Assembly: GCA_964509425.1 (NCBI GenBank)
Contig: CAZDWZ010000002.1
Location: 186,001 to 250,000 of the forward strand
DNA: 64,000 nt
Reading direction: 5' to 3'
Origin: CAZDWZ01 sp964509425
Lineage (GTDB): Bacteria; Bdellovibrionota_C; UBA2361; SZUA-149; CAZDWZ01
Within the stretch, counting starts at the first letter, position 1. The number at the start of each line of letters is the position of its first letter. The translations under genes were made by a program, and so were the position numbers. Below the pieces are notes generated by a model that made no database searches, had not been told where the DNA came from, and saw only the letters and a program-made list of their open reading frames with translations. Shown in pieces: positions 50,471 through 60,010 of the stretch.

Positions 50471-50505
50471 CTCGCTCACTGGCGTAATCCGGTGGGCGAG
50501 TTTTT
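50471..50505 (+). terminator. Strong factor-independent terminator
   Basis: CTCGCTCACTGG-CGTAAT-CCGGTGGGCGAG with TTTTT directly after; nearly perfect 12-bp stem (one mismatch and wobble positions). It closes the transcript of the gene at 50196. Confidence 0.9.
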
Positions 50506-50577
50506 CCAGACGAATACTCCAACAACTTTGCATTTAAGTGCGGTATTCTTGGGCGTTTCAACAAAGGAGTTTGAGTT

Positions 50578-50751
50578 ATGTTCAAAGATGAAGAAGTGCT
50601 TCCAGGAATAATTGTCGCGGCTGTTTTGGCCGCCTCCCTTCAGGCCATAATAACTGACACCAATGCGACGACGAATGCACAACTGTTCGTTCATTTGGAC
50701 GCGTTTCCGCGACCCGATGTGCTGGCTGCAGCTTCAGGGCCAATTAGATGA
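50578..50751 (+). CDS. 57-residue peptide with hydrophobic segment
   Basis: ATG 50578 has AAAGGAG nine bases upstream, a very good ribosome site. The product is MFKDEEVLPGIIVAAVLAAS... (57 residues) with a hydrophobic stretch GIIVAAVLAASLQAII and a polar tail. Likely a small single-pass membrane protein or exported peptide. No family recognised. Confidence 0.5.
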   Translation: MFKDEEVLPGIIVAAVLAASLQAIITDTNATTNAQLFVHLDAFPRPDVLAAASGPIR

Positions 50752-50947
50752 ATCCCCTCTGAATCTACGATTCAAACCTTAATTCTCAATCCTGAGAAAG
50801 GAGCAGCCTCCCTAGCCTCTGTCAGAGGACCGGTTCTATTTGCTCACTTTGGTGGTAGCGTCGAGTTTTACACCTGCTACTGAAACTGTTTCGGTAATAT
50901 TAATCAAGTTCTCGGACTCTTAAACACTTCTCATAGTAGGCTTGGAT

Positions 50948-51451
50948 ATGACGAAACTTAAGAAATTAATCCTGCCGGTGCTCTTATTGATTGTAGGAGC
51001 GGGAGCGGGAATCGCCGCCGAGAACTTGATCCGAAGCACCTGGACTTTCTCGGGCCCGTTTCCAATCAGAGAGATATCTGCTTTTCGAAACATTAGATGT
51101 GCAGCAGTTATGGATGCACTCACGGCAGTTGGTTCTTCTAGGTTAACACCACCAGGAACATACTCCAGTACAGTCAGGAAGATTGAAATTGAGTTTGGTG
51201 AAATTGTGCTGATCGACGAAAAGCAGATCACTTATCAAAATGCGCTCGATAAATTCTACGGGGTATCTCCGACACCATTCAAAGTCATGGAGAAAACAGA
51301 TTCATTACTAACCGCCATCTCGTCCACAGAATCAATTACTCAAATTCTAACACTTCTACCGAAGGCCGGAGTTGCTTCGGTAGTGATGATTGGTCAATCA
51401 CCCTCTACATCGTCTTTCGAAACAAGCTACACCTTCTATCGTTGCTTCTGA
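50948..51451 (+). CDS. Small exported protein, unknown
   Basis: A 167-residue protein with an N-terminal hydrophobic helix (KLILPVLLLIVGAGAGIAAE) that is a signal peptide or anchor. The mature part is beta-rich with few charges (RKIEIEFGEIVLIDEKQITY) and ends SFETSYTFYRCF. ATG 50948 has AGG eight bases upstream; TTG 50942 is less likely. Not recognised. Confidence 0.6.
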   Translation: MTKLKKLILPVLLLIVGAGAGIAAENLIRSTWTFSGPFPIREISAFRNIRCAAVMDALTAVGSSRLTPPGTYSSTVRKIEIEFGEIVLIDEKQITYQNALDKFYGVSPTPFKVMEKTDSLLTAISSTESITQILTLLPKAGVASVVMIGQSPSTSSFETSYTFYRCF

Positions 51452-51541
51452 GGAGCCCTTGCTTTTTAAGACCCCCTATTCTTGAGGTTGAAATTTAGGC
51501 AGGGGTATAAATAAGTAATAAATAATAATAAAACTGGGCCT

Positions 51542-51567
51542 ACCCCTCCCCCCAAGGGGATAGGGGT
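51542..51567. repeat. C/G-run palindrome
   Basis: ACCCCT..CCCC-AA-GGGG..AGGGGT between the exported protein gene and the convergent gene at 51689, in otherwise AT-rich DNA. Possible bidirectional terminator core. Confidence 0.5.
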
Positions 51568-51688
51568 GCCTCAATGCAATCAGCCTCCAGCACTCTTCGC
51601 TGAGAGCAATCGCTTATTATTATGTATTCGGATGAATCCAGTTTGCCGGGTCCGGCACCATGAAAAAAGTAGTATTAGGATTGCGCCT

Positions 51689-52075
51689 TCACTTCCTCGC
51701 AACTGTCTTTCTAGGCTTTCGATGCAATGTATAGGTGATACCTTTTTCGGTGAATTTATTCCTACCTTTGAAACGGCTATCAATTGACAGACGTGACTTA
51801 TATCCCAAGGAAGTGGCGAGCTCTTGCACGCCTCCTTGATAGACTCTCCCGCTCGAATCGGTCACCGTTGCAACTTTAGGCCCTCTGGCCGAATTCATCT
51901 TTACGTTGGACGCGACGGTCGTTTTTGGCTTCTTCCGTTTCAAATTGACATTTGACGAATGATTGCCTTGGCCCAAATAGCTCCGAATCAGTTCCGATTC
52001 ATCTTCTGATAGACTCTGCAATTGAAGTTTCAGTTTTCGCGCAAGCTTCAGAGCTGATTCAAATATGTCTGCCAT
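51689..52075 (-). CDS. Basic protein with NUMOD-like DNA-binding end
   Basis: A 128-residue basic protein. The first ~50 residues are helical and acidic (MADIFESALKLARKLKLQLQ...). A Lys-rich linker (NLKRKKPKTTVAS) leads to a C-terminal module VATVTDSSGRVYQGGVQELA...LGYKSRLSI..., whose strand-G-x-x-Y then helix-turn-helix look recalls the NUMOD modules of homing endonucleases and phage proteins. The nuclease part itself is absent. DNA binding is an inference. AT-rich island setting; isolated on the minus strand. Confidence 0.5.
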   Translation of the reverse strand: MADIFESALKLARKLKLQLQSLSEDESELIRSYLGQGNHSSNVNLKRKKPKTTVASNVKMNSARGPKVATVTDSSGRVYQGGVQELATSLGYKSRLSIDSRFKGRNKFTEKGITYTLHRKPRKTVARK

Positions 52076-52395
52076 AGATTTCCGAATGTCCGCCCCCCTT
52101 ATTCGACCTTTCTAATAAGTAATAGTAGCAAGGAGATCCCGGACTTGAATAGACATAAAATATCCAAGGAAGCAGAACAGAAAGGCGAGATTATACAATC
52201 TCCGCTCAGCTTGATTGAGGATATATTATACATAATAGGAGCATTCTAATTTTTCGTCCTGACAGCTCGTTATTATCTGATGGTCTCCAAAGGCCAAAAT
52301 GCGGTTGATAAGAGCTGCCGAATTCACAAGACACAAAGATTTCCAAACTCGGCAGCCGAAGCTCGGTAAGGTCATTCTGTTGCGCAATCTCGAAA
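52076..52395. other. Gene-free AT-rich spacer
   Basis: No supported gene. Contains AT-rich hexamers around 52218-52235 (ATATATTATACATAAT) that could form promoters but no fixed pair. It is the right-hand border of the AT-rich accessory stretch. Confidence 0.4.
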
Positions 52396-53892
52396 CTAGC
52401 GTTTTCTCAAAAGGAGGCCCAAGCGAGCGAACTGCTGGAGCCTCTCCGCGACCGTCGCCGATCCTTCTCCCGACTCGGTCTCAAGCTGCGCTACGCTTCG
52501 CGTCCCGTCTAGCAACGCGAGAAACTTCCGCTCCTTCGCCGACAAATTCACCGTGCCGTGAATCAACGACACGATCGGAGCACCGCTCTCGCGGGCTGCC
52601 GATTCACGAGCAAATGGAAATGCTTCCGGTTTGTCTGTCACAGCGCCAGTAACTGGTGGACTCCATGACCACGGATAGACGAGGCCCGCGACAAGACAGC
52701 GGAAGAGCGCCTGCGTCAGTACGGCGTCGGGATTCTCCGGTGATGCTCCGGCTTGCGGCAGAGCACTTTTTAGCTCGGCGTAGCTCACGGCCCGTGGATA
52801 CTCCGAGCTCAGATATCGAAGCGCAGCGACGACCACCGGATCGGACGTCTCAAGACGCGCCCTCGCCGGGCCGAGAAAAACCACGGATGACTCCGTGCCT
52901 TCGGTGCTTTCACGGAGTGGACACTGAAGCAGCAATCCGGGAATTTTGCCGATAGCCTCATGATGCAGAACTTTGCTCTCCGCCTTACAAAAGAGCGAGC
53001 GGCGAAAAGATTCCATCCGCAAATAGTCAAGCGTCTGTTCAAGCTCAACCATCCCCGGCTGAGAGGCCGAGAGCTGTGACACCGTCTCCGAATCAATGTC
53101 TACGGGCGCCATTTTCCGTAATTCCGCATCACCGAGATACCGAAGTCCCGCATCGCCTGCACGTTCCACGAGCGCGGTAAAGTATGTGGGATGATTCTCT
53201 TCGCCGAGCATGTCATGCATCAAAAACCAATCGGGGAACGTCTCTAAAAGAAGAAGTTGCTCGATCAGTGCATCACCCATCCGCGATGGGTTCCGCTGAA
53301 GCGCCAACCGAAAGGACCCAGCAAACTGCCGAGCCCGATACAAGCGGTCACGTACTCCAGAACCCGAGCTCACCGAGGTTTCTCCCGGCGGGCTCGAGTT
53401 TGCGGCACTGAGCATCATCTCACGCAGTCCAAGGCGAAGATGCCAGCCGGGAAAAGTGTTGTAACTCAGATATAAAATTCCGTTTGTTGCGAGGTGCTGC
53501 TCGCAAAACTCAAGCAAAGATTCTTGGGCATCGCTATCGATCCACGAATACAAACCGTGGGCGATGATGACGTCGAATTCCCCAAGCTGTTCCTCGATCT
53601 CTCGAAAGTCTCCGGAAATAAGCGAGACGTTCGTGAGCCCGAGCTGCTTTCTCGACCCCTCGCCCTTCTCGATCGCGATGGAATCCCGGTCGATTCCGGT
53701 GAACCGTGCGCCGGGCAAAACGCTCGCGAGAGGCAAGAGGTTATTCGCAGAGGAGCACCCCACCTCGAGAATCTTCGCGCTTTCAAGAGAAGGAGCGTTT
53801 AATCCGAAGAGCGTCGCGATGGCAAGAAGTCGCGCCGGATGGCTCTCGGGAATTGCTTCACTTTCATACGAGTAACTTTCTTGCGGTTGCAT
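52396..53892 (-). CDS. SAM methyltransferase with regulatory domain
   Basis: About 498 residues. Residues ~1-165: class I methyltransferase with motif I KILEVGCSSANNLLPLASVL and FDVIIAHGLYSWI. The stretch YLSYNTFPGWHLRLGLREMM opens the methyltransferase-regulatory domain of PF10119, running to ~310. The C-terminal part (VSYAELKSALPQ... to the end) looks like winged-helix modules. Substrate unknown in the family. ATG 53892 preferred; a GTG three codons earlier is possible. It is 18 bases after the hrpB stop, so co-transcribed. Confidence 0.82.
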   Translation of the reverse strand: MQPQESYSYESEAIPESHPARLLAIATLFGLNAPSLESAKILEVGCSSANNLLPLASVLPGARFTGIDRDSIAIEKGEGSRKQLGLTNVSLISGDFREIEEQLGEFDVIIAHGLYSWIDSDAQESLLEFCEQHLATNGILYLSYNTFPGWHLRLGLREMMLSAANSSPPGETSVSSGSGVRDRLYRARQFAGSFRLALQRNPSRMGDALIEQLLLLETFPDWFLMHDMLGEENHPTYFTALVERAGDAGLRYLGDAELRKMAPVDIDSETVSQLSASQPGMVELEQTLDYLRMESFRRSLFCKAESKVLHHEAIGKIPGLLLQCPLRESTEGTESSVVFLGPARARLETSDPVVVAALRYLSSEYPRAVSYAELKSALPQAGASPENPDAVLTQALFRCLVAGLVYPWSWSPPVTGAVTDKPEAFPFARESAARESGAPIVSLIHGTVNLSAKERKFLALLDGTRSVAQLETESGEGSATVAERLQQFARLGLLLRKR

Positions 53893-53910
53893 CGTTTTCA
53901 CTCACTTTCT

Positions 53911-56412
53911 TCACTTCGGCCGCTCCCGTTTCCGGTAGCCATGAATCGGATCCTCCGGCCAATCGTGCTTTGGATACCGGCCGCGAAGCTCCTTTCTTAC
54001 GTCAGTATAGGTGTTCTTCCAAAAGCTGCCGAGATCTTTGGTAACTTGTATCGGCCTCCTCGCAGGAGAAAGAATCTCAAAGCGAAAAGGGATTCGGCTC
54101 CGCCCCACGACGCCGGCTTCCGAAAAACCAAAGAGTTCCTGAACGGTCGCCGAGAGAACACCTCCCTCCGCATCATAAGAGATCTTCCTCTGTTTTCCGG
54201 ACGGTAGCAAGAATATCGCGGGGGCGTGGACCTCAAGATTTTTTTGCTCCTGCCACGAATACCGGCTGAGCAGGATACCCGCGACATCGAGCTTTTCGAG
54301 TTGAATCGCGCGATTCATCCCGGAGACGTAGGGTCCGAGCCATTCTTCGAGCGTCTCGAGCAACACCTCGTCCGAAACTGCCGGCGCGCCGGACTCAGGA
54401 TAAAATCGCGAATAAGCAGCCATTCTCCCGCGAAGTTCCTCGGCCGCACCCGACCATGGCAACAGCGACAATCCTCCATGCGCCCTCACCCCTTCGAGAA
54501 AGGCACGGGTCAGGGCCGCACTCTCGCTTGCCGCAAGTACTTGCGAGGTGAGGCGAACAGCTCCGTATCGCTCAATTCTCTCAGCGCGAACCCCGCCGAG
54601 ATCCGAGGTCCACTCCAGCCTTTCCTCCCGGAGAATCTTCGAAGCAAAAAGCGCCCGAATGGATTCCTCCGAAATCGCGGCAGCCAGACGAATCAAAGAG
54701 TCCTCGTTTCTGACCGAGTAATCGGCGACAACGAGATATTCGATCTTCTGAAGCGCATCGTTCGGCGGCAGCTCCGCGGAGATCCCGGAAGAGAGAAGAT
54801 ATCTCCGCTCCTTGACAACTCCCGCGCGGCGCTTTCCGATGCGATCCGGGTATGCGTGAGCGAGAAGCTCGCCGGCGTCGAGCAATCCTTCCGATTGAAC
54901 ACGTTCGCGATCCCGATTGCGCAGGACCGCTTGATGCAGATTCCCTGCTAGCACCAGAATTCGCTCTAAAGCCCTCCGATCAGCAGCTTGCGCTACTGAT
55001 CGTGAATCCCTAAACCGCTTAAGGAGATCCAATCGATGATCGATACTCACGTCCCGCTCGTTCAGGAAATCGCGCTCCTCAAGCAACGTGGCGATGAGAC
55101 ACGCATCTTGAAGATTCTCTCCGCCCCCAGCGGCCAAGAGCATGCGCGCGTGACGCGGCGAAACAGGGAGAGTCGCGGCGACCCTGCCGAGAGGAGTAAT
55201 TCCGCCTCCTTCATCAAGAAAGCCCAGGTCTGTAAGCAAAGACACGGCCTGGCGGAACGCGCCGCCGGGAGGAGCGTCTAACCACGGGAGCGCGGCGATA
55301 TCGGTCGTGCCCCAGGCCGATAGTTCAAGAACGAGAGACGAAAGATCCGTGCGGAGAATTTCGGGAACACGAGTCTGATTCCCCAAGGGCCCCCGCCAAA
55401 GTCGGTAGCTTATCCCGGGCATCAATCGCCCGGCCCGACCGGTTCGCTGCGCCGCTGATTCCTCCGAGATGCGCTGGAGAACCAGGCGATCCCCGCCCCG
55501 TCCGGGATCAAACAAAGTAATCTTTTCATATCCGGAGTCGACGACTGCGGTCACTCCTTCAATGGTGACGCTGGTCTCGGCGACGGGAGTCGAGAGAATG
55601 ATCTTCCGTCTTCCGAGCTTGTCCGGCAAGATCACTCGCTGTTGGTCCGCGTATGCCAACTCCCCGAAAAGCTCTTCGACGGCAATATCCTTCGACACGA
55701 TTCCTTGCAGAAGCTCCGCGCATTTCCGGATTTCTCTGCGGCCGGGGAGAAACACGAGCACATTGCCGCTCGATTCAACAAGCGCGGACCGCACAGCAGA
55801 GGCGGTCAAAGAAGGTATGCGCTCAGGCGCTGCGGCATCGAGCTCTCGAACCTCAACCGGGAAAAGCGTCCCCCCTCCAGTGATTACCTTGACTCGGTCA
55901 AGTGCCGTGAATCGTCCTGTCTGAACGGTGGCCGACATTAGGAGGATCCTCAGATCCGGCCGGAGGGTTTCGATGATCTCGTTGAGAAGGACCCAGCTAA
56001 GATCAGTGTTGAGCGATCGTTCGTGAAATTCATCCAGGATGACCAGACCCACCCCGGAAAGCTCCGGCTCGTTTTGAATTCTCCGAAGTAAAACACCTTC
56101 GGTCATCACTTCGATCTTTGTGCGTGCTGATACTCGATTTTCCAGCCTCACGCGGTATCCGACAGTTTCGCCAATCTTCTCACCGATGAGCTCTGCCATT
56201 CGAATGGCAACGTTCCGAGCCGCGAGCCGACGAGGCTGAATGAGCAGAATATTTTGCCCTGCAAGCCATGACTCGCCGATGAGCTTCAGAGGGAGAATCG
56301 TCGTCTTTCCGGAACCTGGTGGAGTCGACAAGAGGGCGATTTCCCGTCTCGACAAGGATGTCGATACTTCGGAGGAGACTTCATCAACCGGATATGTGGG
56401 CAGACTAAACAT
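53911..56412 (-). CDS. hrpB: ATP-dependent helicase HrpB
   Basis: About 833 residues, normal for HrpB. The DEAH/RHA helicase core has STPPGSGKTTILPLKL (Walker A, Lys36), LVILDEFHERSLNTDLSWVL (DEFH form of motif II), LLMSATVQ and QRTGRAGRLMPGISYRLW (motif VI), followed by the HrpB-specific C-terminal domain (KHDWPEDPIHGYRKRERPK). It is thought to act on RNA; its role is not firmly set. I chose ATG 56412 with GAGGG upstream; the frame continues 94 codons further but there runs antisense to the divergent transporter gene. Confidence 0.9.
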   Translation of the reverse strand: MFSLPTYPVDEVSSEVSTSLSRREIALLSTPPGSGKTTILPLKLIGESWLAGQNILLIQPRRLAARNVAIRMAELIGEKIGETVGYRVRLENRVSARTKIEVMTEGVLLRRIQNEPELSGVGLVILDEFHERSLNTDLSWVLLNEIIETLRPDLRILLMSATVQTGRFTALDRVKVITGGGTLFPVEVRELDAAAPERIPSLTASAVRSALVESSGNVLVFLPGRREIRKCAELLQGIVSKDIAVEELFGELAYADQQRVILPDKLGRRKIILSTPVAETSVTIEGVTAVVDSGYEKITLFDPGRGGDRLVLQRISEESAAQRTGRAGRLMPGISYRLWRGPLGNQTRVPEILRTDLSSLVLELSAWGTTDIAALPWLDAPPGGAFRQAVSLLTDLGFLDEGGGITPLGRVAATLPVSPRHARMLLAAGGGENLQDACLIATLLEERDFLNERDVSIDHRLDLLKRFRDSRSVAQAADRRALERILVLAGNLHQAVLRNRDRERVQSEGLLDAGELLAHAYPDRIGKRRAGVVKERRYLLSSGISAELPPNDALQKIEYLVVADYSVRNEDSLIRLAAAISEESIRALFASKILREERLEWTSDLGGVRAERIERYGAVRLTSQVLAASESAALTRAFLEGVRAHGGLSLLPWSGAAEELRGRMAAYSRFYPESGAPAVSDEVLLETLEEWLGPYVSGMNRAIQLEKLDVAGILLSRYSWQEQKNLEVHAPAIFLLPSGKQRKISYDAEGGVLSATVQELFGFSEAGVVGRSRIPFRFEILSPARRPIQVTKDLGSFWKNTYTDVRKELRGRYPKHDWPEDPIHGYRKRERPK

Positions 56413-56459
56413 ACACCCTCGGTCTACCATTCCCCGCATTCGCATACTATATAGAGCGC

Positions 56460-57362
56460 GTGGATCGAGCGTTGAACACAAAAATCGAACGGTTGAACAT
56501 CGCACGAAGAACCGCGTTTGTGGGGGCGGTGGCGAACTCGGTTCTCGCTGTCGTGAAGTTCGTCGCGGGGATCGCAGGAAACTCTTATGTATTGGTCGCG
56601 GATGCGATCGAATCGTTGACCGATGTCGCAAGTTCCTGCGTCCTGCTTCTCGGATTGAAGATTGCGGCCCGGCCGCCGTCGTCGAAATATCCATACGGAA
56701 GAGGTCGCGCAGAGACGTTCTCCGCTCTGTTTGTTTCCTTCCTTCTATTTTTCGCAGCTATAGGAATCGCAATTGAAAGCGTTCGGCAGATAACGACCGT
56801 GCATTCCGTGCCGGCTCCTTACACGCTCGCCGTTGTCATCACCGTCGTACTTATCAAAGAAGCGTTGTTTCGATGGGCGTTTAAAATCGGGAGCAGCCTG
56901 AAGAGCGCTGCAATTCAAGCCGACGCATGGCATCACCGGAGCGACGCCATCACGAGCGCGGCGGCCTTCCTGGGCATTTCAATAGCTCTTATTGGTGGCC
57001 CTGGTTACGAAAGCGCCGACGATTGGGCGGCGCTCTTTGCGGCCGGTATCATTCTCTTAAACGCCTTCCTCATCGCTCGCCCAGCGATCGATGAAATGCT
57101 GGATCGCTCCCCCGATCCGAATGTCGTGAAAGAAATTCGTTCGCTCGCAGAATCGGTCGATGGCGTGCTGGGAACGCATAAATGTTTTGTTCGTAAGCTG
57201 GGTTTAGAACTGTTTGTTGACCTCGATGTGGTCGTCGATGCCGAAATGAGCGTGAGAGAAAGCCACAGCATCGCCCATCGTGTGCAAGATCTCGTGCGGG
57301 AGCAGCTCCCGGTGATCACGAAGGTGCTCGTCCATATCGAGCCGCCCCGGGAATTTCGCTAG
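56460..57362 (+). CDS. Cation diffusion facilitator transporter
   Basis: A 300-residue CDF protein: six membrane helices, with metal-site motifs ADAIESLTDVASS in helix 2 and ADAWHHRSDAITS in helix 5, and a C-terminal cytosolic domain (LGTHKCFVRKLGLELFVDLD...VLVHIEPP) that binds metal and dimerises. It exports Zn, Fe, Mn or related divalent ions in exchange for protons; the D-x3-E/H-D pattern does not settle which. GTG start, 48 bases from the divergent hrpB start. It overlaps the end of tlyA by four bases. Confidence 0.88.
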   Translation: MDRALNTKIERLNIARRTAFVGAVANSVLAVVKFVAGIAGNSYVLVADAIESLTDVASSCVLLLGLKIAARPPSSKYPYGRGRAETFSALFVSFLLFFAAIGIAIESVRQITTVHSVPAPYTLAVVITVVLIKEALFRWAFKIGSSLKSAAIQADAWHHRSDAITSAAAFLGISIALIGGPGYESADDWAALFAAGIILLNAFLIARPAIDEMLDRSPDPNVVKEIRSLAESVDGVLGTHKCFVRKLGLELFVDLDVVVDAEMSVRESHSIAHRVQDLVREQLPVITKVLVHIEPPREFR

Positions 57363-58195
57363 CCGGTCGAATCAGCAAGGCGATGACGAGATAGGTGGAT
57401 GAAAAACTCTTGGTTTCCTTTTTTACCGCCTTTGAGTGCTGCTGGAACGTGGCCGTTTGAGACAAGGCCGAGTCGAATTCCCTCTTGCTCAACTCTCGCT
57501 ATCGCCTCTCGTTGCGAGGCCTCTTCACGCACGACTCCACCTTTGCCCACATACTCCCGTTCGAGCTCGAACTGCGGTTTGACGAGGATGAGGAGAGACG
57601 CCTCTTCTGCGAGCACATTCACCACCGGAGAAAGAATCTTGGTGACACCGATGAAGCTCACATCGATCGTACAGAAAACTGGAGGCGGATCAAACTGCCC
57701 CGGCCGCAATTGGCCGGCGTGGACACGCTCCATCACGACCACTCGAGGATCGATGCGAAGGCGATGGTCGAGCTGATTATACCCGACATCGACGGCGTAC
57801 ACGCGGGCGGCCCCTCGTTGAAGCATCGCATCCGTGAACCCGCCGGTCGAAGCACCGATGTCGATCGCCACCGCGCCGTCCAGGAGGATCCGAAAGTGAT
57901 CAAAGATGGGCTCGATCTTGTCTCCGCCTCTCCCGACGAAACGGGAGAATTCGCCCCGCAGTCGGACATCGGCGGAATCGAGCACCTTTTCTCCGGGTTT
58001 GTCTCGTGGCTCATCGTTTACGAGAACCAACCCCGCGAGGATCATCGCCTGAGCTTTTTCACGGCTCGGCGCAAGCTCGCGAGCAACAAGAAGTTGATCG
58101 AGACGGACTTTCGAAGCGCGCGGTTTTGTGGGTTCGCCGGAAGGGAGCCCTGGGCTCCCATTTCGGCTTCGAGGATTTTTGTCATCGTCGCGCAT
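57359..58195 (-). CDS. tlyA: TlyA-type rRNA 2'-O-methyltransferase
   Basis: A 278-residue TlyA (annotated haemolysin A in some genomes). An S4 RNA-binding domain (VRLDQLLVARELAPSREKAQ, ~30-90) is followed by an FtsJ-like methyltransferase with AVAIDIGASTGGFTDAMLQR and the catalytic Lys of LLILVKPQFELE. It modifies the ribosome (2'-O-methyl cytidines in 16S/23S rRNA), which affects binding of peptide antibiotics of the capreomycin type. The first ~28 residues are a polar extension. It lies 23 bases downstream of a possible shared promoter region with ctpA upstream. Confidence 0.9.
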   Translation of the reverse strand: MRDDDKNPRSRNGSPGLPSGEPTKPRASKVRLDQLLVARELAPSREKAQAMILAGLVLVNDEPRDKPGEKVLDSADVRLRGEFSRFVGRGGDKIEPIFDHFRILLDGAVAIDIGASTGGFTDAMLQRGAARVYAVDVGYNQLDHRLRIDPRVVVMERVHAGQLRPGQFDPPPVFCTIDVSFIGVTKILSPVVNVLAEEASLLILVKPQFELEREYVGKGGVVREEASQREAIARVEQEGIRLGLVSNGHVPAALKGGKKGNQEFFIHLSRHRLADSTG

Positions 58196-58218
58196 TTATC
58201 TTTAGCGCGCTCTCTCAG

Positions 58219-59694
58219 CTAACGGTTGGCGCTCGCGATCTTCTCGCGGGACACCTGACCTCCCTTTGCCTCAACGGTCGGTTTCCCTTGGAACACGTGC
58301 CAAGTTTTCAACAGTTTCAGCGCCTCTTCGAGCTGAGGATCGTTCTTCAACAACTGCTCGAGCGGGAGCGACATGGCAGCGGCAGAACCAATCGGAGCAT
58401 CATCTTCTTGCGGAGCCGTCGTCTCGGTCTTGCCGACGGGCCCCGGCTTCTTTTTCTTATCGTTTGCTTTATCTTCATTCTGCTGAGGATTTCGGAAAGC
58501 TCCCGGCAGATCCCGCTCCTTAATCGGACCGATCTCTTCGCCTTCAGGCTCGTTCTCAGGCTCGGCACCCGGTCGCTTGTCTTCGATAACAATGTCCGGA
58601 GTAATCCCCTGAGCTTGAATCGAGCGGCCGTTCCTTGTGAAATACAAAGCCGTCGTCAGCCGCAGCGCTCCGCCATTATCCATAGGGAGAATCGTCTGCA
58701 CGGAACCTTTCCCGAAACTCTGCGTGCCGAGCACGACTGCGCGTCCCGAATCTTGGAGCGCGCCGGAGACGATTTCAGCTGCCGACGCCGAGCCACCGTT
58801 TACCAAAACGATCATCGGATAGTCCGGCTCGTTTCCGTCATCATGTGCGTAGTACTTCTGCTTTTGAGTCTCGAGTCGTCCATCGGTGTATACGATCACT
58901 CCGTCCTTGAGAAAGAGGTCCGAGACGCGTGTTGCTTGATTGAGAAGTCCACCGGGATTGTTTCTCAAGTCGAGAATAAGTCCGTGGATTTTCTTATCCT
59001 TCATCTTATTCTGAAGATCAGTGAGCGCCCGTTGGAGCTCGGTCGTCGTGTCCTCTTGGAACTGAGCAAGACGGGTGTAGACGAAACGGTCTTCCATCGT
59101 CCGAGCACGAACGCTGCGGACTTTGATCACTTCACGAGTGATCGTAAACGGGATCAAATCCTTTCTGTCCTTCCGGTGAACAGAGATGGTCACGGCTGAG
59201 CCCTGCGGTCCGCGCATTTTTTTCACTGCGTCGACCATCGACATGTCTTTTGCAAACTGATCATCAATCTTGATGATTTGATCGCCGGCCTTTACACCGA
59301 CCTTGAAAGCTGGAGAATCTTCGATAGGCGCGACAACGGTAAGGAGCCCGTCCTTGATCGTGATTTCAATCCCCAACCCGCCGAACTCGCCCTTCGTTTC
59401 GGTGCGAAGCTCGACATACGTCTCGTCGTTCAAATATCCGCTGTGCGGATCAAGAGTCTGAAGCATTCCCTTCAGCGCTCCTTCAACGAGCGTCTTCATC
59501 CCGACCACTTCGACGTAGTTCTTCTGAACAAGAGAAATTACATCAGTGAAAGTCTTTAAAAATTTGTAATCATCGTCACCGCTTTCTTTCGCCGCAACCT
59601 GATGCGCGATCGTGACCACAAAAAACAAACACAAACTGCATCCAAACAAGAGGAGACAATAGAATGGACGGCTTATCTGAACTTTCTTGCTCAT
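58219..59694 (-). CDS. ctpA: Carboxyl-terminal processing peptidase (S41)
   Basis: A 491-residue S41A peptidase with a signal anchor (YCLLLFGCSLCLFFVVTIA), a PDZ domain (~95-180: GEFGGLGIEITIKDGLLTVV), and the catalytic core with VLVNGGSASAAEIVSGALQD (Ser302) and GTQSFGKGSVQT (Lys329), the Ser-Lys dyad. Acts in the periplasm on protein C-termini, often controlling peptidoglycan hydrolases. A Lys/Glu/Pro-rich tail (~410-450) is an unusual addition before the last helix. It is in the same orientation as ftsE-ftsX-envC upstream but split from them by a 570-base spacer. Confidence 0.93.
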   Translation of the reverse strand: MSKKVQISRPFYCLLLFGCSLCLFFVVTIAHQVAAKESGDDDYKFLKTFTDVISLVQKNYVEVVGMKTLVEGALKGMLQTLDPHSGYLNDETYVELRTETKGEFGGLGIEITIKDGLLTVVAPIEDSPAFKVGVKAGDQIIKIDDQFAKDMSMVDAVKKMRGPQGSAVTISVHRKDRKDLIPFTITREVIKVRSVRARTMEDRFVYTRLAQFQEDTTTELQRALTDLQNKMKDKKIHGLILDLRNNPGGLLNQATRVSDLFLKDGVIVYTDGRLETQKQKYYAHDDGNEPDYPMIVLVNGGSASAAEIVSGALQDSGRAVVLGTQSFGKGSVQTILPMDNGGALRLTTALYFTRNGRSIQAQGITPDIVIEDKRPGAEPENEPEGEEIGPIKERDLPGAFRNPQQNEDKANDKKKKPGPVGKTETTAPQEDDAPIGSAAAMSLPLEQLLKNDPQLEEALKLLKTWHVFQGKPTVEAKGGQVSREKIASANR

Positions 59695-60010
59695 CGGATC
59701 CCTTGTGCCGCTATTAAACTAGGCAAACGCTTCGCCGCTCTTCAAATCGCGGCACGTCTGGCGAAGCCGAACCAAAAAAGGTTCTGAACCAACTTAGTTC
59801 TGAACCGGACTACATTCCCAACCCACCTCAAAGCTCACGATCTCAAAGCTTGCGGCGCCGAGTACTGAAACTCACTCGACAAGTCGCTTTTCCGCCGAAA
59901 TAATTTCCGCGCACGATACGAGAAATGCGAAAACTGTTTTTAGCCTTGGAGAGAATCTGTAAACCTCTATTATATCTCCTCTTTTTAGGAGTCGCTACTC
60001 CGGAACAGCG

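Noticed and set aside
56413..56694. 94-codon N-terminal extension of HrpB
   Set aside because: Arg/Ser/Pro-rich, antisense to the divergent transporter gene, and outside the family length.
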